Below the pieces are notes generated by a model. The model was not told where the DNA came from and made no database searches. It saw only the letters and a program-made list of their open reading frames with translations. Position numbers and translations under genes: made by a program. This document shows, piece after piece, positions 54,590 through 64,000 of a DNA stretch of 64,000 nucleotides (within the stretch, counting starts at the first letter, position 1; each line of letters starts with the position of its first letter). The DNA comes from Furcasterigmium furcatum (Eukaryota > Ascomycota > Sordariomycetes > Glomerellales > Plectosphaerellaceae). Location: positions 372,001-436,000 of the forward strand of contig BCIA01000007.1 of assembly GCA_001599815.1 (NCBI GenBank). The letters are read 5' to 3'.

Positions 54590-56284
54590 TCACCGATCTT
54601 CCTCGGCCTCAGCAACCCAGTACGCCTCCACCTCGGCGATACACGTGCGCGCCGGCACCGTAACCGCAATAGGGAAGCCGCCATAATCCGGGTCGTCGTT
54701 CGGCATCATCAGGAACTCGCCACTGCGCGTCTCATCGCCGTTGAAGATGCGCAGCGTCGCGAGCGACCCATCCTCAAGCACCTCCTTCTCCTCCGCGTGC
54801 AGGATGCCCGTGAACGTCGCCTCCTCCCGCACGCTCTTGAAATAGATGTGGAATCCCCTGCCGACGACGAGGAACTTTCCGTTGCCCTGGTGGATCACCA
54901 TGCCCCCTCCAGGGCCCGGCTTGCCGAAGACGAAGCACCGCTCGATGATGACCTCGTAGTCGCCGATAATCTTAGTCCACTTCTCCCTCGATGACGGGGT
55001 CTTCTCGTCGTCGAAGAAGAAGCCGAACCGGTCCTCGGGCGCGGCGGCGAGCAGCTGGGGCGCCACCTGCGCGAGAAGCTTATACTCCCTGCCCACGACG
55101 TCTGCCCCCGTGTCGATGCCAAAGGGCGCCGTACCCAGGGCGCTGTACGTGGCGTAGGCGAGCCAGACCCTCCGCGCCCCGAAGGGGTCGCGGCGCTGCT
55201 CTGGGATAAAGAGCGGGTTGCCCTGGTCTGTGTAGTCGCGGCAGACCATCTCGTAGTTGTGGAAGTAGAGGTCGGGTGCGAGGAAGTCAAGCGCCTGCGC
55301 CGTGTTGTGGCGCCAGATATCGAGGACGTGGGGACACGGGCCGCCTGAGGGGTAGATACCAGGGGATGCGCCACCACCGACGACAATCGGGGCGTCGGTC
55401 AGGTCGAGCTCGGAGGGGTCATCAAAGTTGAGCCATGTGTTGGTGTACAGCGGGATGTTGTATTCCTTCTTTCCGGCGGCGGCAACGCGGCCGACGTAGG
55501 AGGAGATGTTATGGGCCATGAAGGCCTCATCGGCGGCGACGCCCTTACCGAAGAGGGACTGCCAAGTGTGGGAGCCGGAGGAGGGGATCGACGGAACGCG
55601 GGCGGCGAACTTTGGGTGGACCTTGGAGGTGGAGAGGTACTTGAGGAGTGAGGCAGGAATGGGTTCCTCGAAGGCCTTGTTGGCGCGGTGGGAGCGGTCC
55701 CTCGAGTCGCCCAGGAGGCCCGTCTCGTTCTCGACCTGGACCATGAGGACGGTCGAGTGGTCGCTATCGACCTGGGCAAGGTGGCGCATCAGGGCGGCGA
55801 AGGCGCGGGAGTCGGCAGCGCAGGCCTCCTCGCTCAGCGGCGAGACCATCTCGATGGTCTTCTTGACGCCGCCGGCCTGGAGGACCTGCACACGGGGGAA
55901 GCGCTTTGTATCCTTCTTGACCCATCCCGGGGCGTACGTCGAGATGCCGTTCTTGTACGTGCCGAACCAGAGGAGGACGAGGTGCATCTGGTGCGCGCGG
56001 GCGCCCTCGAGCACGCGGTCCAGCTCTGAGAAGTTGAATTGGCCCTCTCGGGGCTCAATGTCCTCCCAAGTGACGCAGCCCAGTAGCGTATTGACGGACT
56101 GCGCCTTCATGGCGGGCCACACGTCGTCCATAAACTTGGCCGATGTCATGGAGGAGTTGTGCAGCTCGCCAGCGAGCATGAGGAACGGCTTGCCCTTGAC
56201 ATAGAGCCTGGTGGTGCCATCTTCGGAGCGGCGCAGCGTGGGCAGCTGCGCGCTTGTTTGCGGGACGAGTTCCTGGGGAGACAT
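54590..56284 (-). CDS. GH35-like beta-galactosidase, intracellular type
   Basis: Single exon, 564 aa from the ATG at 56284. The TIM barrel begins GKPFLMLAGELHNSS and LGCVTWEDIEPREGQFNFSE, as in GH35/GH42 enzymes. MVQVENETGLLGDSRD supplies the Asn-Glu acid/base, and FLAPDLYFHNYEMVCRDY with NPLFIPEQRRD supplies the likely nucleophile region (Glu in IPEQ). The C-terminal about 150 residues match the extra beta domain (DUF5597 type) found in this subgroup. There is no signal peptide, so it should act on sugars or glycosides after uptake. The frame has an upstream ATG at 56338 that adds 18 unconvincing residues. Confidence 0.85.
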   Translation of the reverse strand: MSPQELVPQTSAQLPTLRRSEDGTTRLYVKGKPFLMLAGELHNSSMTSAKFMDDVWPAMKAQSVNTLLGCVTWEDIEPREGQFNFSELDRVLEGARAHQMHLVLLWFGTYKNGISTYAPGWVKKDTKRFPRVQVLQAGGVKKTIEMVSPLSEEACAADSRAFAALMRHLAQVDSDHSTVLMVQVENETGLLGDSRDRSHRANKAFEEPIPASLLKYLSTSKVHPKFAARVPSIPSSGSHTWQSLFGKGVAADEAFMAHNISSYVGRVAAAGKKEYNIPLYTNTWLNFDDPSELDLTDAPIVVGGGASPGIYPSGGPCPHVLDIWRHNTAQALDFLAPDLYFHNYEMVCRDYTDQGNPLFIPEQRRDPFGARRVWLAYATYSALGTAPFGIDTGADVVGREYKLLAQVAPQLLAAAPEDRFGFFFDDEKTPSSREKWTKIIGDYEVIIERCFVFGKPGPGGGMVIHQGNGKFLVVGRGFHIYFKSVREEATFTGILHAEEKEVLEDGSLATLRIFNGDETRSGEFLMMPNDDPDYGGFPIAVTVPARTCIAEVEAYWVAEAEEDR

Positions 56285-56697
56285 GTTTGTGATTTCGGTG
56301 TCGGGGGATGTGTGTTGGTGAGATTGAGGGCAGAGCACACTGGCGATGACGGGAACTCAAGGGGGAAAGAGAGAGCTTTTGAACATGGGCTTCAGCTTCC
56401 CCGCTGATCAGCATCGGTGCCAGCATTTACTCCAGAAGTCCACTCCGGATGACCAACAGTCTTGGAAGTTCGCAGTCTCATCCGAAGCAAAGCCGTTCTC
56501 TAGGAGTGGAAGTTGGGGTGACGGCATCTGATCGATGGTGGACCTTGAAGTGACGGTCGCTCGGATTTACTCGATCCACCAGCACAAAGTCCTTTCAGGG
56601 GTAAACCCGAGTAGCACCACCGCGCCCCGCGCTTCGCTTATACATCGGAACTCACTGCTCCACCATCGGCAAAACCGATCCCTAGCATCGGCAAACT
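56285..56697. other. intergenic region
   Basis: Promoter of the GH35-like gene and 3' region of the regulator gene, both on the minus strand. Nothing specific seen. Confidence 0.45.
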
Positions 56698-58652
56698 CTA
56701 GCTCCCCCCAGGCGTGCCTCCTTGCGGCACATCAGACCAGCAGTCCAAGCTACTCAACTTCCTCGACAACCTCTCCATCCTCTGCACGACATCTTCCGCG
56801 TGCACTCCGCCCCGCATCTCCTCCAGATACGCCGCCCCCACACCTCTCATCTTGGGCATGAGACTCAGGCCGTTGGCGTGGAAGACCGGCGCGGGGAGAT
56901 GATACAAAATCTCCAGCAAGTCGTCGACGATCCGCTCGTGCTCCCGCGTGCACGAGGGGCTCCCCAGGTTCCTCATCTGCAGCAGACACGACCGGATGTG
57001 CAGGCTGCTGATGAAGATGTTCACTGTCTGCGACTCGTGGCCTTGCGTCACGTACGCCGGGCGCGAGAGGCCGCCGCGCCAGCGCAGTTCTGGCGGCAGC
57101 GAGTCGATGATGTGCTGGATACGGTCCTGGTAGTGTGCCAGAGCGAGGGCGGGGCCGCCGTGGACCGCGTCTGGGGTCGTTTGCGCGTCATGCCAGACGC
57201 GGTAGAGGTGGGCTAGGCTCTGGAGGCCCGGCATGTAGCTCGTCCCTCTGCCGTGCCATATCGTGCCGCCTGTGCTGGCCGCTGGGGACCCCGCCGTCGT
57301 CGTCGTGTGTGGGCTCGTGATGGCGTCGTCCAGGATCTCCTCGTCAGTTAGGGGGGACAACTGTAGCTGTTGCATGTTATCCTGATGGGTGAATGGGCTG
57401 GGCATGAGTTTGCCGTGGCAGTCCGAGCTCCTATCTCGTATCGTTAGCCGGGATCGGCCTGAATGTTAGGCCTGAAGACGGGAATTGCTCACGCGGACGC
57501 TACGAATTGTAGCCAGAACAGACGCTTAATCTGCTCCTGCTGCATCCTCCCGAGGTCGGACATGTGGTAGTAGGCCAGATATCGGACTCCGGCAACGGTC
57601 TGGGCCCAGGTATTGAAGACGACCATGTCGTTCTGCTCGGGCGGCGGCACGGCCAGTAATGACGTGCTGATGTTGTACATGGCCATGCACCACTCCACAG
57701 AATACTGCCATCCCGGGCTCAGGGATGGGGTCAGCAGATGATGCCCCTGCAGAAAGTCGCAGCATCCCCCGATGGTAATGGAGCCGAAGCTTTTTCGTCG
57801 GAGAGTCGCCACCGTTGCGGCGCAGACGGAAACCACGAGGGCGCAGAAGACGGGGTTCCGGTCGCCCTCTCCGGCGTCAAATCGCTGGAAGAAGGGTTCG
57901 CGGAAGAGTATAGGCGCCAGAGCATGGACCTCGTTGAACCAGGTGTTGAGGAGGCGGTTCAACAAGTCTCGAGGGGCGAACAAGGACAGGAGAGGTCCGG
58001 TGACAGGCCTGGGGACCGGGCTTGGGCCCTGGGCCGCCGGTGAGGCCGAAGCCACGGTGACAAAGTTCGAGTCCGGAGGAGACCAGCCAGGAGGGGCCTG
58101 CTCCGGGGGTCCGGGGGCATTGCTGCCAGAGTCCTGAGTGACTAGTGCGGGCGATGATGGGTGGACCAGGTCATGCGGCTGCGGTACATCCTCAGCTGGT
58201 GGTCCTCGTGCAAGTGCTAGAGTCTGGGTCCTATTATAACATCCAGGGTCATGTCAGCCACGCCACTCTTGATGCGGAATGGAAGCTCATTGGGGCGCGT
58301 CGCACTGATTAGGGGGACCTCGCTTCCTCCGCGGCCGATCTTGAGTGCATGCAATATCCAGGAACCTGCACCCTTTGCATCGTGCGGCTCCGTCCGGGTA
58401 GATGCACTGCGAGTGTCAGCGTCCGCAGCCGGCAGACGGCACGACCGGCCCCTCCAGCGATCTCACCTTTACTTTGCGAGAGCGGCACGCATCGCAGGCC
58501 TTCTGATTCCGTGGGCCTCGGGCACTGCGAAGGGGGCTCCTTGGTGGTGCCGTTGCCGCCAGCTGCGACGCAGTAGAGGCCGATGATGGAGACGCAATAG
58601 AGCCTTCCGCCCTGCCACCCGTCATCTCATCATCTGCGTCGCCACTTGCCAT
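56698..58652 (-). CDS. Zn2Cys6 transcription factor
   Basis: Exons 58467-58652, 58306-58406, 57493-58230 and 56698-57430 give 585 aa. The zinc cluster is split by intron 1: KACDACRSRKVK joins CIYPDGAARCKGCRFLDIAC, giving the six cysteines with normal spacing, followed by the basic linker DRPRRKRGPPN. The middle region (LLNRLLNTWFNEVHALAPIL, FREPFFQRF, WCMAMYNISTSL) is the fungal-type regulatory domain of sugar-responsive factors. The tail holds SSDCHGKLMPS, common in this group. It lies among glycosidase and transporter genes, so it is the best candidate for the pathway regulator. Its inducer is not known. Confidence 0.9.
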
Positions 58653-59474
58653 CCCTCGCAGCAGGACGGGGCTGCTATCGCGACTGCTTGCGGTTGCGAC
58701 CTGTTCCTGTTAGCGCAGGGGTCTAGGCTCTGATGCTTGACTGAGGAACACACACCACTGCGCGGGTTTCCAACCCCTGAGGTGCCGGCACTCAAACGGT
58801 CCAACTGCCACGCGATGATCGTCAGATGGGACTTGGATTCGGATGAAGAAACCGAAAAGCGGGACAATCTGGGGTTGTCGCATTAATCTCGAGATGATGG
58901 TGACAAGTCTCAGAGAGAGGAGGGGGGGAGGGAACAGAAAATCCGAAAACCCTGGGCGTTGCGTCGCTTTAAACTCGGATTAATGACTCGACCTACCTCG
59001 AAGGGCAGCGGGGCTCGGGCATCAGCCATTGGCTCGCATGGCAGCGGAAGTGCTGGACAACACTGACTAGAGCCTCAACTAGGACGAGATTTCCATTTCC
59101 CCTGACTCGAGTTTTGCCCGTCCAATCGGAACCTGGGGACTGATCTGATCCAACGTTCATCCGAGGTTATGGGCCATCCCCAGGCTCTGGAATTTGTGGT
59201 GTGACCCCCCGGACGAGCTAGACACGGAATCTGGGGTCGGAGACGTGGGCGTGACCTTGTCACCTCGATTATCGAGGTCGGCCGACGACATGGCCCAAAC
59301 GACTCTGCCGACGGCATCACTCTAGCCGCTGGAGGTATATAACACTCCTCGCCCGCCCCGTTGGGTTTGCCTGGAACCACTGATCACATCATCATCATCT
59401 TCGCTTCCCTTCCTGGCCTCTTGCCGATCACCTCTCCAGTCTCTCCGATCCCTCGTACCCAAGCCATCGAAACC
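58653..59474. other. divergent promoter region
   Basis: Between the regulator gene (minus) and the MFS gene (plus). Contains the TATA box of the latter; no gene seen. Confidence 0.5.
59336..59342 (+). promoter_or_regulatory. TATA box of the second MFS gene
   Basis: TATATAA in GGAGGTATATAACACTCC, about 133 bp before the ATG at 59475. Confidence 0.55.
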
Positions 59475-61346
59475 ATGGAGGTCACCCCTGAGAAGGACGC
59501 GGCCAAGCATGTCGAGACCTCCGCGATGACCTACGACGCCGCGCCCCCGGCCAACCCGGCCCCTTGGTACAAGCAGACGAACCTGCGCCAGCTCTACTTC
59601 TCCATCTCCCTCCTTTTCCTGGCTTCAACAACCCTCGGATTCGATGGCTCGTTGTTGAACTCTCTCCAGACGATGACCACATGGCAGACTTGTAGGTCCT
59701 CCCGCCCACCGGCAGGCCCTATGACGTGGCGAGCTAACCAGGAGACACTGGACAGTCTTCGACGAGCCCACCGGTTCAAGACTCGGCCTCTACAGCGCCA
59801 TCCCCGGCATCGGCGGACTCCTCTCGCTCCCCTTCGCCCCTTACTTCGCCGACGGCCTCGGCCGCAAGGTCGGCACCGCCATCGGCTGCGGGCTCGTCGT
59901 CGTCGGCGCCCTGATCCAGGCTCTCACTAAGGAGGACCCCGCCGGCAGGGATGCCATGTTCTATATCGGCCGCCTCGTCATGGGCTTTGGCAGCAACGTT
60001 GCGAACGCCACCTGCCCTCTGCTCATTACTGAGGTGTCCCATCCCCGCCACAGGGGCAAGATGACGACCATTGTAAGTTGGCCGGGCCATAGGACCGCCT
60101 GACACAATAACTAACTGCTACTCTCTAGTACAACACCATGTGGTACCTAGGTGTAAGTAGACAAGGGAGACCAAGAGGAAACCTCGAACACGAAATGCTG
60201 ACCAACCTAGGCCATCATCGCCGCCTGGACCGGTTACGGCACCCTCGAAAACCTCACCGGCGAGGTGCAGTGGCGCCTTCCCCTCGGCCTACAGTGCCTC
60301 ATGCCCGGCACCCTCCTAATCAGCGTCTGGTTCGTTCCCGAGAGTCCCCGCTGGCTCATCAGCAAGGAGCGCTACGAGGAGGCCAAGGAAGTCCTGGTCA
60401 AGTATCACGGCAACGGCGATGCCGATGACGACTTTGTCCGTTGGGAATTCGACGAAATCACCAATACCCTCCGCCACGAGCGCGACGCCGCCTCCAACAA
60501 CGGCTGGTACGAGCTGGTCCGCACCCCGGGCAACAGGAAGAGGTGCTACCTCATCATGGCAACGGCCATCTTCTCGCAATGCAGCGGCAACGGTCTCGTG
60601 TCCTACTACGTACGCCCCCTTTTCCCTGTTAATCTTAGTCTCGCTGAAGCGTTACTGACGGCTAGCAGCTCGCTGTCATCCTCCGCACGATCGGCATCCG
60701 CGACTCCAAGACCCAATCCCTCCTCAACGGCGGCCTCACCATCTGGTGCTGGCTCATCTCCCTAATGTCAGCGTTCTTTGTCGACCGCCTGGGCCGCCGC
60801 TTCCTTTTCCTCTTCGCCGGCGTGGGAATGCTCATCACCTTCTCCATCTGGACCGCGTGCAGCGCCGTGTACGACCAGACCGGGTCTAAAGCCGCCGGAA
60901 CTGTCGTGGTCGTCATGATCTTCCTGTTCTACGGCGTCGCCGGTGCCGCCTGGCCGGGCCTTACCGTCTCCTACACCGTCGAGATCCTCCCGTACAACAT
61001 CCGCGCCAAGGGCCTCATGCTCTGCTTCTTCTGGACATCCGTGGCCGGCGTCTTCAACCAGTGGGTCAACCCGCTCGGCATGGACGCGCTGGCGTGGAAG
61101 TTTTACTTTGTCTACATCGCCATGTAAGTACTCCTCCTGAATCGCTGGCGTGCGCGAGCACGTGCTAACGGATGCAGTCTTGTTATTGAGTGTCTGGTTA
61201 TCTACTTCTTCTTCGTTGAGACGAGGGGACCCCCTCTGGAGGAGATCGCCATTCTCTTTGATGGTAAGGACTCGCCTGCCGCGTTTGCTTCGGAGCAGGC
61301 GAAGCTCCAGATCAACACGGATAAGAAACAGGCCGAGGATGCGTAA
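59475..61346 (+). CDS. MFS sugar transporter (sugar porter family), second copy
   Basis: Six exons (59475-59691, 59756-60072, 60129-60152, 60211-60609, 60669-61123, 61178-61346), including a 24-nt micro-exon coding YNTMWYLG, give 526 aa. Signatures: GFDGSLLNSLQ, YFADGLGRKVG, VPESPRWLISK, YTVEILPYNIRAKG and FFVETRGPPLEEI. It parallels the porter at 50227 in length, N-terminal WYKQTNLRQLY and loop sequence, so the two are diverged members of one subfamily rather than a fresh duplication. It probably carries a mono- or disaccharide. It is divergent from the Zn2Cys6 gene, a common arrangement for a regulator and its target. Confidence 0.9.
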
Positions 61347-61780
61347 TAGAATGGAAGGAGATACAAGGAAGCTCCGGGCAAGAGACATTAGATCCTGGGC
61401 CTAGACTTGAGATCCAACAATAAGAGTACGTGGTTACTATTTGACGTTGCTAGTGGCTCCCAGAACTCCAAAATTTTCGACTTGTGAAATTGATCCTCAT
61501 CGATGAGTGCGAGGGAATCTTGCCACACCCTGCCCTGTCGAGAATGCTCCGCTCAACAACATGGGCGATGTATGAGGAGATGAAATGACAGAAATTTCCC
61601 ACTAAAGAAGACGCCGTTTGGGTACGTGGTTATTATTAGGTTGTTATAGAATCTGTCTGAAAAAGGCCAATATTTGCAAGCACTATAACATGGCCACCCG
61701 GCGATCTGCTGGTTTGTCTTGCGCCTGCATGTGTCGAGTGTCTGGTAACGTCCGAGGGAGGTCCGAAAATCGATACCCAA
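61347..61780. other. convergent intergenic spacer
   Basis: 3' regions of the two MFS genes; AT-rich, nothing recognised. Confidence 0.45.
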
Positions 61781-63445
61781 TTACAGGTGGTATCTGAAAG
61801 ACTTGTTCTCCCGGTCCGTCAAGTCGTCCAGACCGTTCGAGTCGTCTGCGGGGCCGTGACGGTCGTCACGTCTCTTGTTCTCGCGCCACAGAAGGAGCCG
61901 GAGCAGTTCGGAGCAAACAAAGCATACGACGAAGCAGATCAAAATACCCGTGAAGCTCGGATCATAACGAGGAGAATATGAGCTGAAGGTAATACGTCAG
62001 CGGGTAATATTACGACACTGAGCCGCGGATCAGTTACTTACGCGTCAAACATCAGAGGCCCGATGATGTTGCCGACAGAGTAGGCAATAAATGTGCCTGC
62101 GGCGTAAACAGACTTCTTGGTGTGGCCAGCCACGTTGGAGGTGCCGAGGCCGATGCACTGAGTCCAGGCAGACGAGAAGAAGTTGAGGAGATAGAACCCG
62201 GCAATGCGCCCGGCGACCATTGTAGATGGAAGTTGCCACCTGTTTCGGGTGATTGAAGATTAGCATGCATTATCCTCGATGTATTCGCGGGTAAAACTTA
62301 CAGCAGACAGCAGCCAAGAATAACCGGTAGACAGGCCACGGTGATGACTCGGAAGCGTGCGTTGGGGACGCGCTGGCCGATATAACCCGAACCCAGAATA
62401 CAAATGAAAGCAAGGGCGCCGATGGGGAGGTTGAGGAGGAGGGACTCAAACGTGGTAAACCCCATACCGTTGAAGACGATGGGAGCAAAGGTAGTGACAG
62501 CGCCGGAGCCCGTGCAGGAGACGGTGGACAGGATGCAGATCCCCCAGAGCTGGTAATCCTTGAGAGCCTCCCAGACCTGGTAGCCCTTGAAGGTCTTGTT
62601 CTCCGCTCCGGCATTGTTTGCGCGCACCCGTTCCAAGAGGAGCGCCCTCTCCTCGTCGGTGAATCCCTTAGCCAGCTGGGGCGTATCTGGGAACAGCCAC
62701 CAGAGCGCGACACCCCAGAAGAGTGTTACCGCCCCGGCGATGAAGTACATGTACTGCCAGGGCTGGAGGCTCCCGCCGGAGATGTGGCCGAGACCGTAGT
62801 TGATCAGCGGAGACACGAGGAGAGAGCCGCCGCTGAAGGAGTACCACCAGCTCGAGCGGGACACCTGCTCCGAGTGCGTGTACCACAGGCCAACGACGAG
62901 CATGAACATCGGCGAGACACCAGCCTCGATCAGTCCAAGGAAGAAGCGGTTGGCGAGAAACTGGCCGAAGGTCTTGCACGCAGGCGTAGCCAGAACAACC
63001 ACCGACCAGAGAAGGGTGATGGAGGTAATGACAATCCGGGTGGGATACCTCTGGGCGAGGAAGGAGATGGGATAGGTGCCGGCCATGTAGCCGAAGTAGA
63101 AGATCAGCGATGCCCACGAGTAATTGAGCCCGTCCATCATGCCGAGGTCCTCACGCATGCCGAAGATCGCGGCCTGGCTGAGAAGCGCCTTGTCGTAGTA
63201 TTGGAGGGCGTAGGTAAAGCACAGCTATCAAGCGAGGAACAAAGTGTCAGCATCGTCCCAGATTAAGGAGCTTGGATGTTCAGACATACAACAGGCATGA
63301 CCATACGATCAATGCGCTTCAGGAGCTTCTTGTTCAGCTCCTCGTCGATGGTGATGTGTCGTCCCTGCTCCGTATCGGACGCTGGGTCCATGTCCTTCTC
63401 GGCGAGGTGGTCCACCTGAGGCTTCTGGTCTGATGGGCCGTCCAT
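61781..63445 (-). CDS. MFS permease, allantoate/anion-cation symporter type
   Basis: Exons 63290-63445, 62302-63224, 62042-62239 and 61781-61982 give 492 aa. Landmarks of the Dal5-like ACS family: LKRIDRMVMPV then LCFTYALQYYDKALLSQAA, LGLIEAGVSPMFMLVVGLWY, FPDTPQLAKGFTDEERALL in the central loop, and SAWTQCIGLGTSNVAGHTKK with GNIIGPLMFDA in the second half. Family members take up organic anions such as allantoate, nicotinate or other carboxylates. Beside an aromatic-acid hydroxylase, an aromatic or sugar acid is a sensible but unproven substrate. Confidence 0.88.
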
Positions 63446-64000
63446 GTTGACAATGGAGGTGTGGTAGCTTGGGGAGAAGAGGGTAGAACTTGGAAGGGGA
63501 AGCGAAGCCCTGATGCTGAAGAGCAGGATTCGATGCGATGTGCAATCTAAGACTTGGTGCAGAAGGGGGGCCGAGAGTGCTTATAAGTGTGTTTGGGCTG
63601 TATCCAAGAGGTAATGTCCCCCGTCGTCCCATTCCCCCAGACGAAGTGTTGTCACAGCGTCCGGCACAACATCCGGGGTAAGTCTCTGTCCTGGGGTTGC
63701 TTGTGGGGAGAAAGCCAGGTTCGGCTGCTCCAGTTCGGTCGCATCCGCGGCTCGGATACTCCCTTTTTGGAATATCCGATCCCCTCCCGGCCCGGTCTAT
63801 TTTGGCTGTGTGCCCAACCCGGCCGCACGCGAAGTTTGTCGATGTTGCTATGTTCTCCCTCGTTTTCTCTACATCTAATTTTCGACTATTTCTGTACAAT
63901 CTTGACCATGAAGCAAAGTTGGAGACCGCTGTCGAGGGCTGCTCGACACAGCGCACCACGCTGGAGTCATGGCTCCCGAAGCAACTCAACCCAAGTGTTG
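63446..64000. other. promoter region at the right edge
   Basis: Upstream of the ACS permease. No gene is supported; the window ends here. Confidence 0.4.

Overview
The window is genomic DNA of a filamentous ascomycete (Pezizomycotina, probably Sordariomycetes). The basis is short GT-AG introns of about 50-75 bases, secreted CFEM-type proteins, a Clr5-domain protein, Zn2Cys6 and fungal sugar-porter families, and intergenic gaps of 0.3-2 kb. Gene models were built by reading exons and splice sites by eye. No tRNA, rRNA, CRISPR array or intact transposon was seen.

Region 1 (1-30 kb) is mostly ordinary chromosome. It holds the end of a nucleotide-sugar transporter, a stand-alone Sec63-like fragment of an HFM1/MER3-type helicase, a GDP-mannose pyrophosphorylase alpha-type protein, three secreted proteins (two CFEM-like, one Ser/Thr-rich), an SDR oxidoreductase, a Clr5-domain protein, a BCS1-like AAA ATPase and an F-box-like protein. 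A secreted HExxHxxGxxD metalloprotease-like protein, a protein kinase-like protein, a dynamin-family GTPase and a secreted M14 carboxypeptidase complete it.

Region 2 (31.3-37 kb) is a divergent pair with the look of fungal self/non-self or stress signalling. A minus-strand protein with a HeLo-like helical N-terminus and a degenerate kinase domain faces, across about 340 bp, a plus-strand protein of about 1128 aa that joins an intact protein kinase, a DUF6590-like middle domain and a nucleoside-phosphorylase-like domain. A decayed second copy of the phosphorylase-like 3' end lies at 41.67-42.17 kb in the same orientation.

Region 3 (37.6-63.4 kb) looks like a catabolic cluster for rhamnosylated flavonoids such as rutin. 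It has a GH106 alpha-L-rhamnosidase-like protein, a quercetinase-like bicupin, an alpha/beta-hydrolase, an FAD monooxygenase, a small unrecognised alpha/beta protein, a secreted GH5 glycosidase, two sugar-porter MFS proteins, an anion-type MFS permease, a GH35-like beta-galactosidase, a Zn2Cys6 regulator, and truncated MFS and GH78 rhamnosidase pieces joined head to head. The proposed flow is: remove sugars (GH106, GH5, GH35, formerly GH78), import sugars or acids (MFS), open the flavonol ring (bicupin), cleave the depside ester (hydrolase) and hydroxylate the aromatic acid (FAD enzyme), under the Zn2Cys6 factor. That substrate is inferred from co-location, not shown.

Several members of this cluster carry lesions: a probable 1-nt frameshift in the bicupin, in-frame TAA codons near the ends of the hydrolase and the small protein, and the truncated MFS and GH78 pieces. 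The cluster is either decaying in this strain or the assembly has local errors.
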